Origin: Aliivibrio_A kagoshimensis
GTDB lineage: Bacteria > Pseudomonadota > Gammaproteobacteria > Enterobacterales > Vibrionaceae
DNA length: 64,000 nt
Direction: 5' to 3'
Assembly (NCBI RefSeq): GCF_050337105.1
Contig: NZ_JAKJSQ010000013.1
Location: forward strand, 9,942 to 73,941
The position numbers were made by a program, and so were the translations under genes. Below the pieces are notes generated by a model. It ran no database searches, was not told the DNA's origin, and saw only the letters and a program-made list of their open reading frames with translations. Positions 32,356 through 40,264 of this stretch are shown here, piece by piece. Position 1 is the first letter of the stretch. Every line of letters begins with the position of its first letter.

Positions 32356-33338
32356 AGCATTGAGATTTTATGAGTAACTGCGCTGTTATTACCTTTTAGC
32401 TGTACGATTAAATCATTAATCTTCTTAATCTCTGCTTTTGTTAGAGTAGGGTTATCGTGATTAATAGCTATATTGATGATCTCTTGTTTTATACCAAAAT
32501 GTTTCTCGTTACTATTCCAAATATCATTGTTCAATAGCATTAATGCTGCAAAGATCGCTTTATCTGCTCGCTTTTCAAACGAGGCGATTAATGTCTCTGG
32601 ATACTGCTGGTTGTAATTATAATCAATACCGAAGCTGTAACCACCTGTCCCTGATGTTTTCATCGTCTCCATAACCGCTTTACTGGCAAAACCCGCAACC
32701 GGAAAAACCACATCGACGTCACCATCCAACATCACTTGAGTCAGTTTCTGAGCCGTTTCAACGTCATCCCATGAGAAAGCACCTTTGTTAATATAGTCGA
32801 CAGATACCATCACATTTTTATTGGCGTCCTTCACCCCAAGTTCATAACCACATTGAAAATTCTCAATAACTGGAATCGTCATACCGCCAATAAAACCCAC
32901 TTTATTCGTTTTGCTCTTTAACCCTGCGGCATAACCGATAACATAAGCCCCTTCCGCATGATTAAAAGTCAAACCGAGCACATTAGGCACATCGTAGGCA
33001 ACATCGAGTGAGATAAAGCGGGTAGATGGGTACGACTTGGCTATCTCTTCAAAATTCGTTATCGAGTTGGAGTCTTGAACAATGATGGGGTTATAACCCG
33101 ATGTTGCTGACTCTTTAAGCTCTTGAATATAAAGTGAATTATCTCGAATTAAATGTTTACGCGCCACCATAATATTGGTGCTCTCTTCAAACCGAGAAAT
33201 TCCACGTTCAATCCGATATAAGTAAGAACCCGGCTCAACTTCGCCTTGAAAAAGTACTAAAGGGTTGAAGGCTTCTTTTGCTGACAACAGCTGAGAAAAC
33301 AATAAAATTGCTCCTACTGCCAATATTTTTCTTACCAT
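32343..33338 (-). CDS. BMP/PnrA-family periplasmic binding protein
   Basis: A 331-residue protein with a signal peptide (VRKILAVGAILLFSQLLSAK) and a periplasmic fold of the Bmp/PnrA (Med) nucleoside-binding family: NPIIVQDSNSI, FISLDV, GLTFNHAEGAYVIGYAAGLKSKT and KVGFIGGM follow the family pattern, as does the VDVVFPVAGFASKA segment. No lipobox is seen, so it is free in the periplasm. I start it at 33338; 17 upstream codons have no family resemblance. No ABC permease or ATPase is near. Instead it overlaps a diguanylate cyclase gene, suggesting that it senses a ligand for the cyclase rather than importing it (inference). Confidence 0.82.
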   Translation of the reverse strand: MVRKILAVGAILLFSQLLSAKEAFNPLVLFQGEVEPGSYLYRIERGISRFEESTNIMVARKHLIRDNSLYIQELKESATSGYNPIIVQDSNSITNFEEIAKSYPSTRFISLDVAYDVPNVLGLTFNHAEGAYVIGYAAGLKSKTNKVGFIGGMTIPVIENFQCGYELGVKDANKNVMVSVDYINKGAFSWDDVETAQKLTQVMLDGDVDVVFPVAGFASKAVMETMKTSGTGGYSFGIDYNYNQQYPETLIASFEKRADKAIFAALMLLNNDIWNSNEKHFGIKQEIINIAINHDNPTLTKAEIKKINDLIVQLKGNNSAVTHKISMLCQM

Positions 33339-33515
33339 AAATCGCCCAAATACAATATGACGTACACTAAATAATAATGCGCTAATCATACAAATAGATG
33401 AGTAAAAATACGACTAAAAATTGATTTATTATCTCCACTATTCTAATAAATACGGCTCAAGTCTAAACTTGCTATCATTATCTCTTTCTTTTTTCTAAAA
33501 TTGATTTATCTTATC

Positions 33516-33535
33516 GCCTCTAAAATTTTCGAGGC
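33516..33535 (+). promoter_or_regulatory. leader hairpin that includes the ribosome site
   Basis: GCCTC (33516-33520) and GAGGC (33531-33535) form a stem around TAAAATTTTC. The GAGG is the ribosome site of the 26-codon gene at 33542. Nearly the same element precedes ygiQ at 47931-47947. Confidence 0.5.
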
Positions 33536-33541
33536 TTTATT

Positions 33542-33622
33542 ATGCGTAACTTTGTCAAATATGTGTTCTTCATGCTGCTATTCATCATCGCTTTTGGCGT
33601 CACTCAATCGCTGCTTAAATAA
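33542..33622 (+). CDS. 26-residue putative membrane peptide
   Basis: A very small gene: ATG at 33542, TAA at 33620-33622. The product begins MRNFVKYVFFMLLFIIAF and ends in TQSLLK, a single hydrophobic helix with positively charged ends, like the small inner-membrane peptides that bind larger transporters or sensors. GAGG lies seven bases before the ATG. It is in the gap between the BMP gene (other strand) and the LolA-like operon. I know of no family. Conservation in related genomes would be needed to be sure. Confidence 0.5.
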   Translation: MRNFVKYVFFMLLFIIAFGVTQSLLK

Positions 33623-33734
33623 CTGAGATTAACGATAAACAGATCACATATTTAGGTCAAAGTGTTATCTATGTCTCTGTAATTTCACACCATTACCTCT
33701 ATGTTAATGACCTACCTTTCTCGGAGGCATGGTC

Positions 33735-34496
33735 ATGAATACAAGAACCTATCAATATTGCATCCTAGCTCTACTCTTTTTGCTCTCCATACCCAGTTTT
33801 GCCTCTCAAACCGCGAAACAGATCATCACTCAGTCTGATCAACAAATGCGAGGAAAGTCTGGCTATACCGAGATGACAATGGAGATCGTTCGCCCAGATT
33901 GGTCCCGTTCAATGAGCATGAAAACATGGAGTAAAGGCACCGAGCTCTCCATGGTACTCGTCACGGCTCCAGCTAAAGACCAAGGCAGTGCTTCGCTTAA
34001 ACGCTCCACTGAAATGTGGAACTGGATCCCAAGTGTTGAACGAGTGATCAAAATTGCCCCATCAATGTTAAGTCAATCTTGGATGGGCTCTGACTTCACC
34101 AATGACGACCTGATTAATCAATCCTCTATCGTCGTCGATTATGAGCACCAATTTGTTCAAGATGACACCGTTGACGGTGAAAGCGTGTGGGTGATTGATG
34201 CCATCGCCAAACCTGATGCACCTGTGGTGTGGAGTAAAGTACGTTTATGGATCTCAAAGCAAACTTATAATCAACGTAAAGTGGTATTTTATGATGAGTT
34301 TGATGACTTAGTGAATACCTTAACCACCTTTGATATTAAAGAGATGGGGGGGAGAATGCTGCCCACTCGCACTGTCATGCAACCCGCTGATAAGCCGGGA
34401 AACAAGACCATAATGACGACTCATAAAGCCCAGTTTGATTTTGATATTACCGATGGGTTTTTCTCCCAAAAACAGATGAAGTCTTTACGAAAATAG
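33735..34496 (+). CDS. LolA-like outer-membrane lipoprotein-sorting family protein
   Basis: A 253-residue periplasmic protein with a signal peptide ending near SIPSFAS and a LolA/LppX-like half-barrel region (about residues 30-250) of the outer membrane lipoprotein-sorting superfamily. The start at 33735 is set by GGAGG seven bases ahead; an ATG two codons earlier sits too close. First gene of a five-gene operon with two FtsX-type permeases, an ATPase and an outer-membrane barrel. By analogy to LolA it would carry a lipid or lipoprotein across the periplasm. It is not LolA itself, which is shorter and encoded elsewhere in such genomes. Confidence 0.8.
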   Translation: MNTRTYQYCILALLFLLSIPSFASQTAKQIITQSDQQMRGKSGYTEMTMEIVRPDWSRSMSMKTWSKGTELSMVLVTAPAKDQGSASLKRSTEMWNWIPSVERVIKIAPSMLSQSWMGSDFTNDDLINQSSIVVDYEHQFVQDDTVDGESVWVIDAIAKPDAPVVWSKVRLWISKQTYNQRKVVFYDEFDDLVNTLTTFDIKEMGGRMLPTRTVMQPADKPGNKTIMTTHKAQFDFDITDGFFSQKQMKSLRK

Positions 34497-34505
34497 TAGG
34501 CGCTT

Positions 34506-35735
34506 ATGTTATTTAAACTGGCTTGGCGAAATATTTGGCGACAAAAAAGACGGACCCTGCTCACCGCCTCAGCGCTTGGATTAGCGCTGTTTCTCTCGTT
34601 GTTCATGCGCTCAACCCAAGAGGGCAGTTATGCCCACAACATTGATACTGTTGCCCGGCTCTCTTCAGGTTTAGCACAACTGCAAAACAGCAAATACTAC
34701 GACAGCCAAAGTATTGATGACCTGCTCCCTGGCAGTGATGCATTTATTACCCCAGCAAGATCAATCCCTGAGATCACGTTTACCATTCCACGAATAGAGA
34801 CCTTCTCTTTGATTGCCGCCAATGACAAATCTAAAGGGGTAATGGTTATCGGCATTGACCCAAAGTTAGAAGCAGACTACTCAAACATTGAAGAAAAGAT
34901 TGTCACTGGGGCATTTTTAGAAACGGGGGATAAACAGATTATCATAGGTCAAAGTTTAGCCTCTTTCCTTAATATCACGATTGGCGATGAAATTGTTCTA
35001 TATGGTCAAGGTTATCGGGGGCAAACGGCGGCAGGGCTTTTTACTATTAAAGGTATCTTTCACCTCCCACAAGCTCAGTTGGATTCACAATTAATCTACC
35101 TGCCACTTGATACCGCTAAAAATCTGTTTAGCACCGATGGACAAGTCACCAACTGGTTAATCCACACCGATGCCGTTAGCCATCTACCTGATGTGATCAG
35201 CCAACTCAAACAGCAATATCATACCGACATCGATGTACTGGATTGGCAAACCCTGATTCCTGAATTAGCGCAACAGATCACCCTAGATAGGGTCAGCGGT
35301 ATTTTCTTAATGTATGTACTCTATGGCGTAGTGGGGTTTGGTCTATTTGCTACCCTTCTGATGATGACCTTAGAGAGACAGAGAGAGTTTTCAGTCATGA
35401 TGGCCACCGGAATGGTCAGGCAAAAGTTATTACAATTGATCGCTATTGAATCGAGTTTTATTGCCGCTATTGGGGTCGCGATTGGCATCATCATTACTAC
35501 GCCACTGCTACTTTGGTTTTCACGCTTTCCTATCCAACTCACAGGAGACACGGCGGCGATGATGGAAGAGATGGGGTACGACCCTATTATTCCAGTACTG
35601 CTTAGCCTTGATTTTTATTACGAACAAATTCTGATGGTGCTTATTATTTTACTTCTCTGCTTACTCTATCCCATGTTCAGGCTCTATCGCTTAGAGATTG
35701 TATCCGGATTAAAAGGAGGCACTCATGCTCATTAA
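34506..35735 (+). CDS. FtsX-type ABC permease (LolC/E-like), first
   Basis: A 409-residue inner-membrane protein: one N-terminal helix (about 18-36) starting with the typical KLAWRNIWRQKRRT, a periplasmic domain of about 220 residues, then three helices (about 260-285, 310-340 and 370-392). This is the LolC/LolE/MacB layout. It begins nine bases after the LolA-like gene and overlaps the second permease by 11 bases. It probably pairs with the next gene product as a heterodimer. Confidence 0.9.
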   Translation: MLFKLAWRNIWRQKRRTLLTASALGLALFLSLFMRSTQEGSYAHNIDTVARLSSGLAQLQNSKYYDSQSIDDLLPGSDAFITPARSIPEITFTIPRIETFSLIAANDKSKGVMVIGIDPKLEADYSNIEEKIVTGAFLETGDKQIIIGQSLASFLNITIGDEIVLYGQGYRGQTAAGLFTIKGIFHLPQAQLDSQLIYLPLDTAKNLFSTDGQVTNWLIHTDAVSHLPDVISQLKQQYHTDIDVLDWQTLIPELAQQITLDRVSGIFLMYVLYGVVGFGLFATLLMMTLERQREFSVMMATGMVRQKLLQLIAIESSFIAAIGVAIGIIITTPLLLWFSRFPIQLTGDTAAMMEEMGYDPIIPVLLSLDFYYEQILMVLIILLLCLLYPMFRLYRLEIVSGLKGGTHAH

Positions 35736-36942
35736 ATTAGCCTGGCGTAACCTCTGGCGCAATAAGTTGAGAACCACCATCATGCTCTCAGCGATGGTGT
35801 TTGGTTTACTCGGCGTGATCCTCATGATGGGTTTCATGAATGCGATTGGCCACAGCTTGATCAGTAATGTGATCGCTTACCAAACCAGTCACATGCAGAT
35901 TCATAACCAACGTTATATCAGCAACCCAGATATCAAGGCCACATTAGTGGATGAATCAGCGATCACTCAGCGGTTAGATAACAACCCACTCATCGACGCG
36001 TACTCAACTCGGTTGCTAATCAATGGCATGGTGGCCTCAGCAAAAAACTCACGTGGCGTGATGATTAATGGCATCAACCCGATCGATGAAGCAAACGTCA
36101 CCTTGATGAGTGACACCATCAGACAGGGTGAATGGTTAGACAATCAGGGTCGTAATCCGATTTTAGTTTCTGAAAAAACCGCCAATCGATTAGCCTTACG
36201 GTTAGGGTCTAAGGTGGTGTTGACCTTTACTGACTTTACTGGAGAAGTGACCGGCGTAGCGTTTAAAGTAAAAGGAATCTTCCGCTCTCCCTCCAGCACC
36301 TTTGATGAAGCCAATGTTTATGTCAGGCAGACTGATTTAGCCCGCCACAGTAAAGTAAACGCCAATCATGAGATATCGGTAAAATTAACCCATATTGATA
36401 GACTCGATGACGTCTATCAGCAACTACGTCCCCTTATTTCAGCGCCTAACAAGCTGCAAACTTGGTCGCAAATTCAACCCTTACTTGCTGCTATGGTCGC
36501 CAGCTTATCCACCAGCAATTTTATTGTTCTAGGCATTTTTGTTCTCGCAATGGGTTTTGGCATCATCAATATTATGTTGATGTCAGTTTTTGAGCGTACC
36601 CAAGAGTTTGGTGTATTGATGGCGATTGGCATGGACAAAGCGAATATCTTTAAACTGATTGTTATAGAATCTGGGCTGCTCGGTTTGGTTGGAGGACTGC
36701 TCGGCTGTACAGTGAGTCTATTATTGATGATCATTTTGCAACGTACTGGACTCCCCCTAGGAGCTCTTGCGGAAGGGCTAGGTGCCATGGGGATTGATAC
36801 AGTGCTCTACCCTTGGGTTGACGCCAATAGCTATCTAATAACAGTCGCTATGGTGCTGTGTAGCAGTTTAGCCGCTGCACTATACCCTGCCCGGCAAATA
36901 TTGAAAAAGCCCCCCGTTGAAGCGATGTCGGAGAAACACTGA
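35725..36942 (+). CDS. FtsX-type ABC permease (LolC/E-like), second
   Basis: A 405-residue paralogue of the preceding permease with the same KLAWRNLWRNKLRT opening, one N-terminal helix, a large periplasmic domain and three C-terminal helices. The overlap of 11 bases with the first permease gene and the two-base gap to the ATPase gene indicate translational coupling. The pair would use the neighbouring ATPase to extract an envelope lipid or lipoprotein and hand it to the LolA-like protein. Confidence 0.9.
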   Translation: MLIKLAWRNLWRNKLRTTIMLSAMVFGLLGVILMMGFMNAIGHSLISNVIAYQTSHMQIHNQRYISNPDIKATLVDESAITQRLDNNPLIDAYSTRLLINGMVASAKNSRGVMINGINPIDEANVTLMSDTIRQGEWLDNQGRNPILVSEKTANRLALRLGSKVVLTFTDFTGEVTGVAFKVKGIFRSPSSTFDEANVYVRQTDLARHSKVNANHEISVKLTHIDRLDDVYQQLRPLISAPNKLQTWSQIQPLLAAMVASLSTSNFIVLGIFVLAMGFGIINIMLMSVFERTQEFGVLMAIGMDKANIFKLIVIESGLLGLVGGLLGCTVSLLLMIILQRTGLPLGALAEGLGAMGIDTVLYPWVDANSYLITVAMVLCSSLAAALYPARQILKKPPVEAMSEKH

Positions 36943-36944
36943 TC

Positions 36945-37628
36945 ATGACTATTTTACTTAAGCAACTGTGCAAAACCTATAATCCCGACAGTGATTTTCC
37001 AGTCAAAGCGGTCAATCATGTTGACCTTAATATCGAACAGGGAGAGTTTGTTGCCATTATGGGCCCTTCCGGTTCTGGAAAAACCACACTGCTCAATATG
37101 GTGGGAGGAATAGATCGACCAACATCAGGCAGTGTCTCCATTGATGGGAATACCATTGCCGATCTAAACGATAAAGCGCTCATTCGTTTTCGTCGAGATA
37201 ATATTGGTTTTATCTTTCAAGATTACAGCCTATTACCCGTATTAACGGCATTAGAGAATGTTGAATTTGTTATGTTATTACAGGGACACTCCGAAACGGA
37301 GTGCCGGCAAAGAGCAACGGAGTTGTTAAACAAAGTGGGGTTATCCGAGCAGCTCAATAAATTACCATCTAAATTGTCGGGGGGTCAGCAGCAACGAGTC
37401 GCTGTGGCGCGAGCCCTTGCTCCTCGTCCAAAGTTTGTGATGGCCGATGAACCCACCGCAAATTTAGATGCTCAAAGTACCGCTGAGCTTCTGGATATTA
37501 TGCTGGAGTTAAATCAACAAGAGCAAACCACATTTATTTTCTCAACTCATGATCCCCGAGTGATCACCCGAGCCCGCCGAGTGATTGTCTTTGAAGATGG
37601 GCAATTAAAAGAGGATAAGCTTCAGTGA
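36945..37628 (+). CDS. LolD-like ABC ATP-binding protein
   Basis: A 227-residue ATPase with Walker A GPSGSGKT (about residues 39-46), the Q-loop FIFQDYSLLP, signature LSGGQQQRVAVARAL, Walker B FVMADEPTANLD and a final H-loop STHD. It powers the two preceding permeases. It ends in a four-base overlap (GTGA) with the next gene. Confidence 0.93.
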   Translation: MTILLKQLCKTYNPDSDFPVKAVNHVDLNIEQGEFVAIMGPSGSGKTTLLNMVGGIDRPTSGSVSIDGNTIADLNDKALIRFRRDNIGFIFQDYSLLPVLTALENVEFVMLLQGHSETECRQRATELLNKVGLSEQLNKLPSKLSGGQQQRVAVARALAPRPKFVMADEPTANLDAQSTAELLDIMLELNQQEQTTFIFSTHDPRVITRARRVIVFEDGQLKEDKLQ

Positions 37629-38815
37629 TACGCCCCACATTGGCTATGTTGACACTTTTTGCCATGCCTATTTTTGCTAACGGCATACCCGGACTTGAAC
37701 CTGAGAACAATTGGGATCTGGATGGTTATGTGAAATACATGGCCAACGTTACTCTGGCCGACAACAATCAAAATATTACTGAGCATCTAATTCATCAACG
37801 TTTCAACTTCGAATATCGCTTTAACGACCACTTACGGTTTAACAGCAGCTTACGCAATCGCTTAATTCTGGGTGAATCGACTGACATTCCCGGCTATGCT
37901 GACGTAATCGATACCGACACTGGTTATGTGGATCTCTCCGGTAATTGGCTAGATAAATCAGGAGCGATTGGAAACAGTCAGATTGATCGACTCTCATTAA
38001 GTTGGGCCGACGAGCAGTGGCAAGTGAGGGGCGGTCGATTTCGAATCAATTGGGCCATGGCGACCTTATGGAACGCCAATGATATTTTCAACTCCTACTC
38101 GATTTATGACTTTGATTACGAAGAGCGAGCAGGAACGGATGCTCTAATGGTTAGTCACACCTTAGGTTATGCCAGTAACATTGATATTGTTTATGCACCA
38201 AACAGCAATAGAGATTTAGACAGCTACTCAGCCCGCTACCTGTTTAATCATGACTTATGGGATATGCAATTGCTACTGGGTAAATCCCTGTCTGACCGGG
38301 TGATAGGGGCAGGTTTTGCTGGAGATATTGCTGGAGCAGGCGCTCGCGGAGAGGTCACGTTTTTTGATCCTATTTGGGAAACCATCCCTGGACAATCGCA
38401 GAGCAGTTCAGTACAAAAAAGAACCTGGGTCGCGTCATTGGAAACGGACTATACCTTTAACAGTAGCAGCAACTGGGCTGCTCGTGCCGCCATTCTCTAT
38501 ATCTCAGAGCTGCAAGATATTAACAGCGGTTTGCACTATCTGAACATGCCCCTAACGCCAAAAACCCTGAGTTTCGCTCACTGGACTTACTATGCCGATG
38601 TCGGGGTTGACCTCACACCGCTTAGCCGCCTCACCTTTGCCGCCAGCTATTATCAAGATGGCTCCTACTTTGTCAGTGCTACTAACAGCTATTCACTGGC
38701 GAATGATTGGGAGTTACTCGCGGTAGTGCAACGCTTTGATGGGATAAAAGAAGAGAGCTTGTTTGATAGCAGCGCCGCTACCCAGATTTTTGGCCGAATA
38801 AAATGGAGCTTTTAA
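37625..38815 (+). CDS. outer-membrane beta-barrel protein of the Lol-like operon
   Basis: A 396-residue protein with a short signal peptide (cleaved near FAN-GIP), alternating aromatic/polar strands through the whole length, and a terminal phenylalanine (IKWSF), all marks of an outer-membrane beta barrel; it resembles DUF1302-type or porin-like proteins loosely. It starts at a GTG that overlaps the ATPase stop (GTGA). Its place in an operon with a LolA-like carrier and ABC permeases suggests a route from inner to outer membrane. I do not recognise a precise family. Confidence 0.75.
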   Translation: MIRPTLAMLTLFAMPIFANGIPGLEPENNWDLDGYVKYMANVTLADNNQNITEHLIHQRFNFEYRFNDHLRFNSSLRNRLILGESTDIPGYADVIDTDTGYVDLSGNWLDKSGAIGNSQIDRLSLSWADEQWQVRGGRFRINWAMATLWNANDIFNSYSIYDFDYEERAGTDALMVSHTLGYASNIDIVYAPNSNRDLDSYSARYLFNHDLWDMQLLLGKSLSDRVIGAGFAGDIAGAGARGEVTFFDPIWETIPGQSQSSSVQKRTWVASLETDYTFNSSSNWAARAAILYISELQDINSGLHYLNMPLTPKTLSFAHWTYYADVGVDLTPLSRLTFAASYYQDGSYFVSATNSYSLANDWELLAVVQRFDGIKEESLFDSSAATQIFGRIKWSF

Positions 38816-38842
38816 GCTTTTCATTGCTAGACGGTTAAACAT

Positions 38843-38871
38843 TTGCGCATCCCCATAATCAATGTTAGAAT
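38843..38871 (+). promoter_or_regulatory. sigma-70 promoter of rplY
   Basis: TTGCGC (38843-38848) and TAGAAT (38866-38871) with exactly 17 bases between. Transcription should begin near 38878, giving a leader of about 85 bases. Confidence 0.7.
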
Positions 38872-38877
38872 CCGCGC

Positions 38878-38962
38878 TCGTTTTTAGGAACGAAACTTCA
38901 CTAAGTTAGGTCGCTAAACCTAGTGGATTCTTTTTATTTTACTATTTTTGAGAGTAAAAACT
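38878..38962 (+). promoter_or_regulatory. possible L25 autoregulatory leader of rplY
   Basis: The leader contains a stem of CACT / AGTG (38898-38901 and 38923-38926) and AGGT / ACCT, with an asymmetric internal bulge (AAGTT). L25 binds a bulged helix of 5S rRNA (loop E), and autogenous control of rplY through its leader is known in gammaproteobacteria, so this element may mimic that site. The leader then runs through a T-rich stretch to GAGAG and the ATG. Confidence 0.4.
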
Positions 38963-39241
38963 ATGAAATTTGATGCAGTAGTACGTACTGAACAAGGTAA
39001 GGGTGCGAGCCGCCGCCTTCGTCACGCTGAGAAATTCCCAGCAATCATCTACGGTGGTGAAGCAGCTCCAGTTTCTATCGCTTTAAACCATGATGAAGTT
39101 ATCAACCAAATGGACAAGCCTGAGTTTTACGAAGGTCTAGTTCTAGTTGTTGATGGTGTTGAAGTTAAGGTTAAGCCGCAAGACGTTCAACGTCACGCGT
39201 TTAAGCCTAAAGTCATGCACATGGACTTCATCCGCATCTAA
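38963..39241 (+). CDS. rplY: ribosomal protein L25
   Basis: A 92-residue protein of the 50S subunit that binds 5S rRNA; this is the short single-domain form of enterics and vibrios (E. coli L25 has 94). The N-terminal KFDAVVRTEQGKGASRRLRH and the C-terminal KVMHMDFIRI are typical. The start is the ATG at 38963, eight bases after GAGAG; an in-frame TTG upstream is not used. Its own promoter and terminator make it monocistronic. Confidence 0.95.
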   Translation: MKFDAVVRTEQGKGASRRLRHAEKFPAIIYGGEAAPVSIALNHDEVINQMDKPEFYEGLVLVVDGVEVKVKPQDVQRHAFKPKVMHMDFIRI

Positions 39242-39270
39242 TTCGTTGTAATTATTCTTTTGCATAATTG

Positions 39271-39300
39271 AAAAAGCAGCCCTTACCAAGCTGCTTTTTC
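39271..39300 (+). terminator. terminator of rplY
   Basis: Perfect stem AAAAAGCAGC / GCTGCTTTTT with a nine-base loop. Confidence 0.9.
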
Positions 39301-39325
39301 TCTCTCTACTCTCTGAGTTTTTACG

Positions 39326-39571
39326 CTAAAACAGATCAACCTGCCTGCTCTGTAGCTCCACCTCTTGGACCTTCTCTTTCTGCTTAGCCATTTTACGTTT
39401 ATAACGCTGTTTACATAATTGAATCACTTTTTTCTGCTGTGCAATCGTCATATCCATCCAAGTAAAACGCTCTTCGCGCTTACGCATACAGCCATTGCAA
39501 TACCCTTTGCTGTCTAAACTGCATACGCCGATACAGGGGCTAGGAACTGAAAAAAACTCGAGCTGTTCTAT
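39326..39571 (-). CDS. DUF1289 family small Cys-rich protein, apparent ATA start
   Basis: The 81-residue frame reads (M)EQLEFFSVPSPCIGVCSLD at its start and has the DUF1289 pattern C13-x3-C17-x7-C25-x2-C28 followed by RKREERFTW (E. coli YdhL-like), so the family is clear and the cysteines probably bind a metal. The frame has no ATG, GTG or TTG before the cysteine motif: an in-frame TAA lies four codons before the homologous start, and the codon at the start position is ATA, five bases after AAGGGG. Either ATA is used, or there is a sequencing error or a start-codon mutation. It lies convergent to rplY. Confidence 0.75.
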   Translation of the reverse strand: MEQLEFFSVPSPCIGVCSLDSKGYCNGCMRKREERFTWMDMTIAQQKKVIQLCKQRYKRKMAKQKEKVQEVELQSRQVDLF

Positions 39572-39773
39572 GTCTCCCCCTTAACCGTATTATCGATACT
39601 TTTCCATTAAAACCGTACAACTCTCATACGTTACACCATCACTATAGCATAATCAGGAAAAACAACTGAACCCCCTGTTATTTGAGACAAGTCTGACAAT
39701 TGGCTGACAAGCAGTCACATCTATCGATTATAATTACTACACTCTTTCTGCACCTCTTCAAATTGGAGATACA

Positions 39774-40211
39774 ATGAAAAAACTAATAATTGCAGCATCA
39801 CTGCCTCTATTTATGGCAGCTTGTGGTTCAACCGCTGATGAAAAACAGATCCAAGTCTCTGCAGAAGCACTTCAGCATCATCACTGGATACTAACCAAAA
39901 TCGATGGTGAAGCGATCAGTACTCCTGATAAATTTGCTGCTCCTGATCTTGAAATTGGAGAAAACTTCTCGGCCAACGGTAAAGCGGGATGTAATAACTT
40001 TTTTGGTCAAGCTGAGCTTAATGATAAAGGTCAGTTCCGCATCGAGAGGATGGGCATGTCGATGAAAGCCTGTCTGGGTGATGTAATGAAAACGGAACAA
40101 GTTGTGACGAGTACCCTATCGGATTGGAGTGACATCTCTTTGACCAAAGAGTCGTTAACTTTACAAGGTGAGCAACACCAACTTACTTTCACCTTAAGTG
40201 ATTGGAAGTAG
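39774..40211 (+). CDS. META-domain lipoprotein (HslJ-like)
   Basis: A 145-residue lipoprotein: signal ending in the lipobox FMAAC with C17 as lipidated residue. The mature part is one META domain (about residues 33-143) with HHWILTKIDG, GKAGCNNFFGQAEL and the FRIERMGMSMKAC segment, the same family as HslJ, linked to heat-shock and novobiocin tolerance. Serine or glycine at position +2 (G18) favours outer-membrane sorting. Single gene, convergent with metE. Confidence 0.88.
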   Translation: MKKLIIAASLPLFMAACGSTADEKQIQVSAEALQHHHWILTKIDGEAISTPDKFAAPDLEIGENFSANGKAGCNNFFGQAELNDKGQFRIERMGMSMKACLGDVMKTEQVVTSTLSDWSDISLTKESLTLQGEQHQLTFTLSDWK

Positions 40212-40229
40212 CTACCAAATGAACGATGT

Positions 40230-40262
40230 AAAGAGGCCGTCAATAATGACGGCCTCTTTTCT
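40230..40262. terminator. bidirectional terminator between META gene and metE
   Basis: AAGAGGCCGTC pairs with GACGGCCTCTTTT around AATAAT, serving the convergent genes. Confidence 0.9.
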
Positions 40263-40264
40263 TT

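Noticed and set aside
32343..33338. ABC nucleoside importer operon
   Set aside because: No permease or ATPase gene of the right class is adjacent; the neighbour is a diguanylate cyclase.
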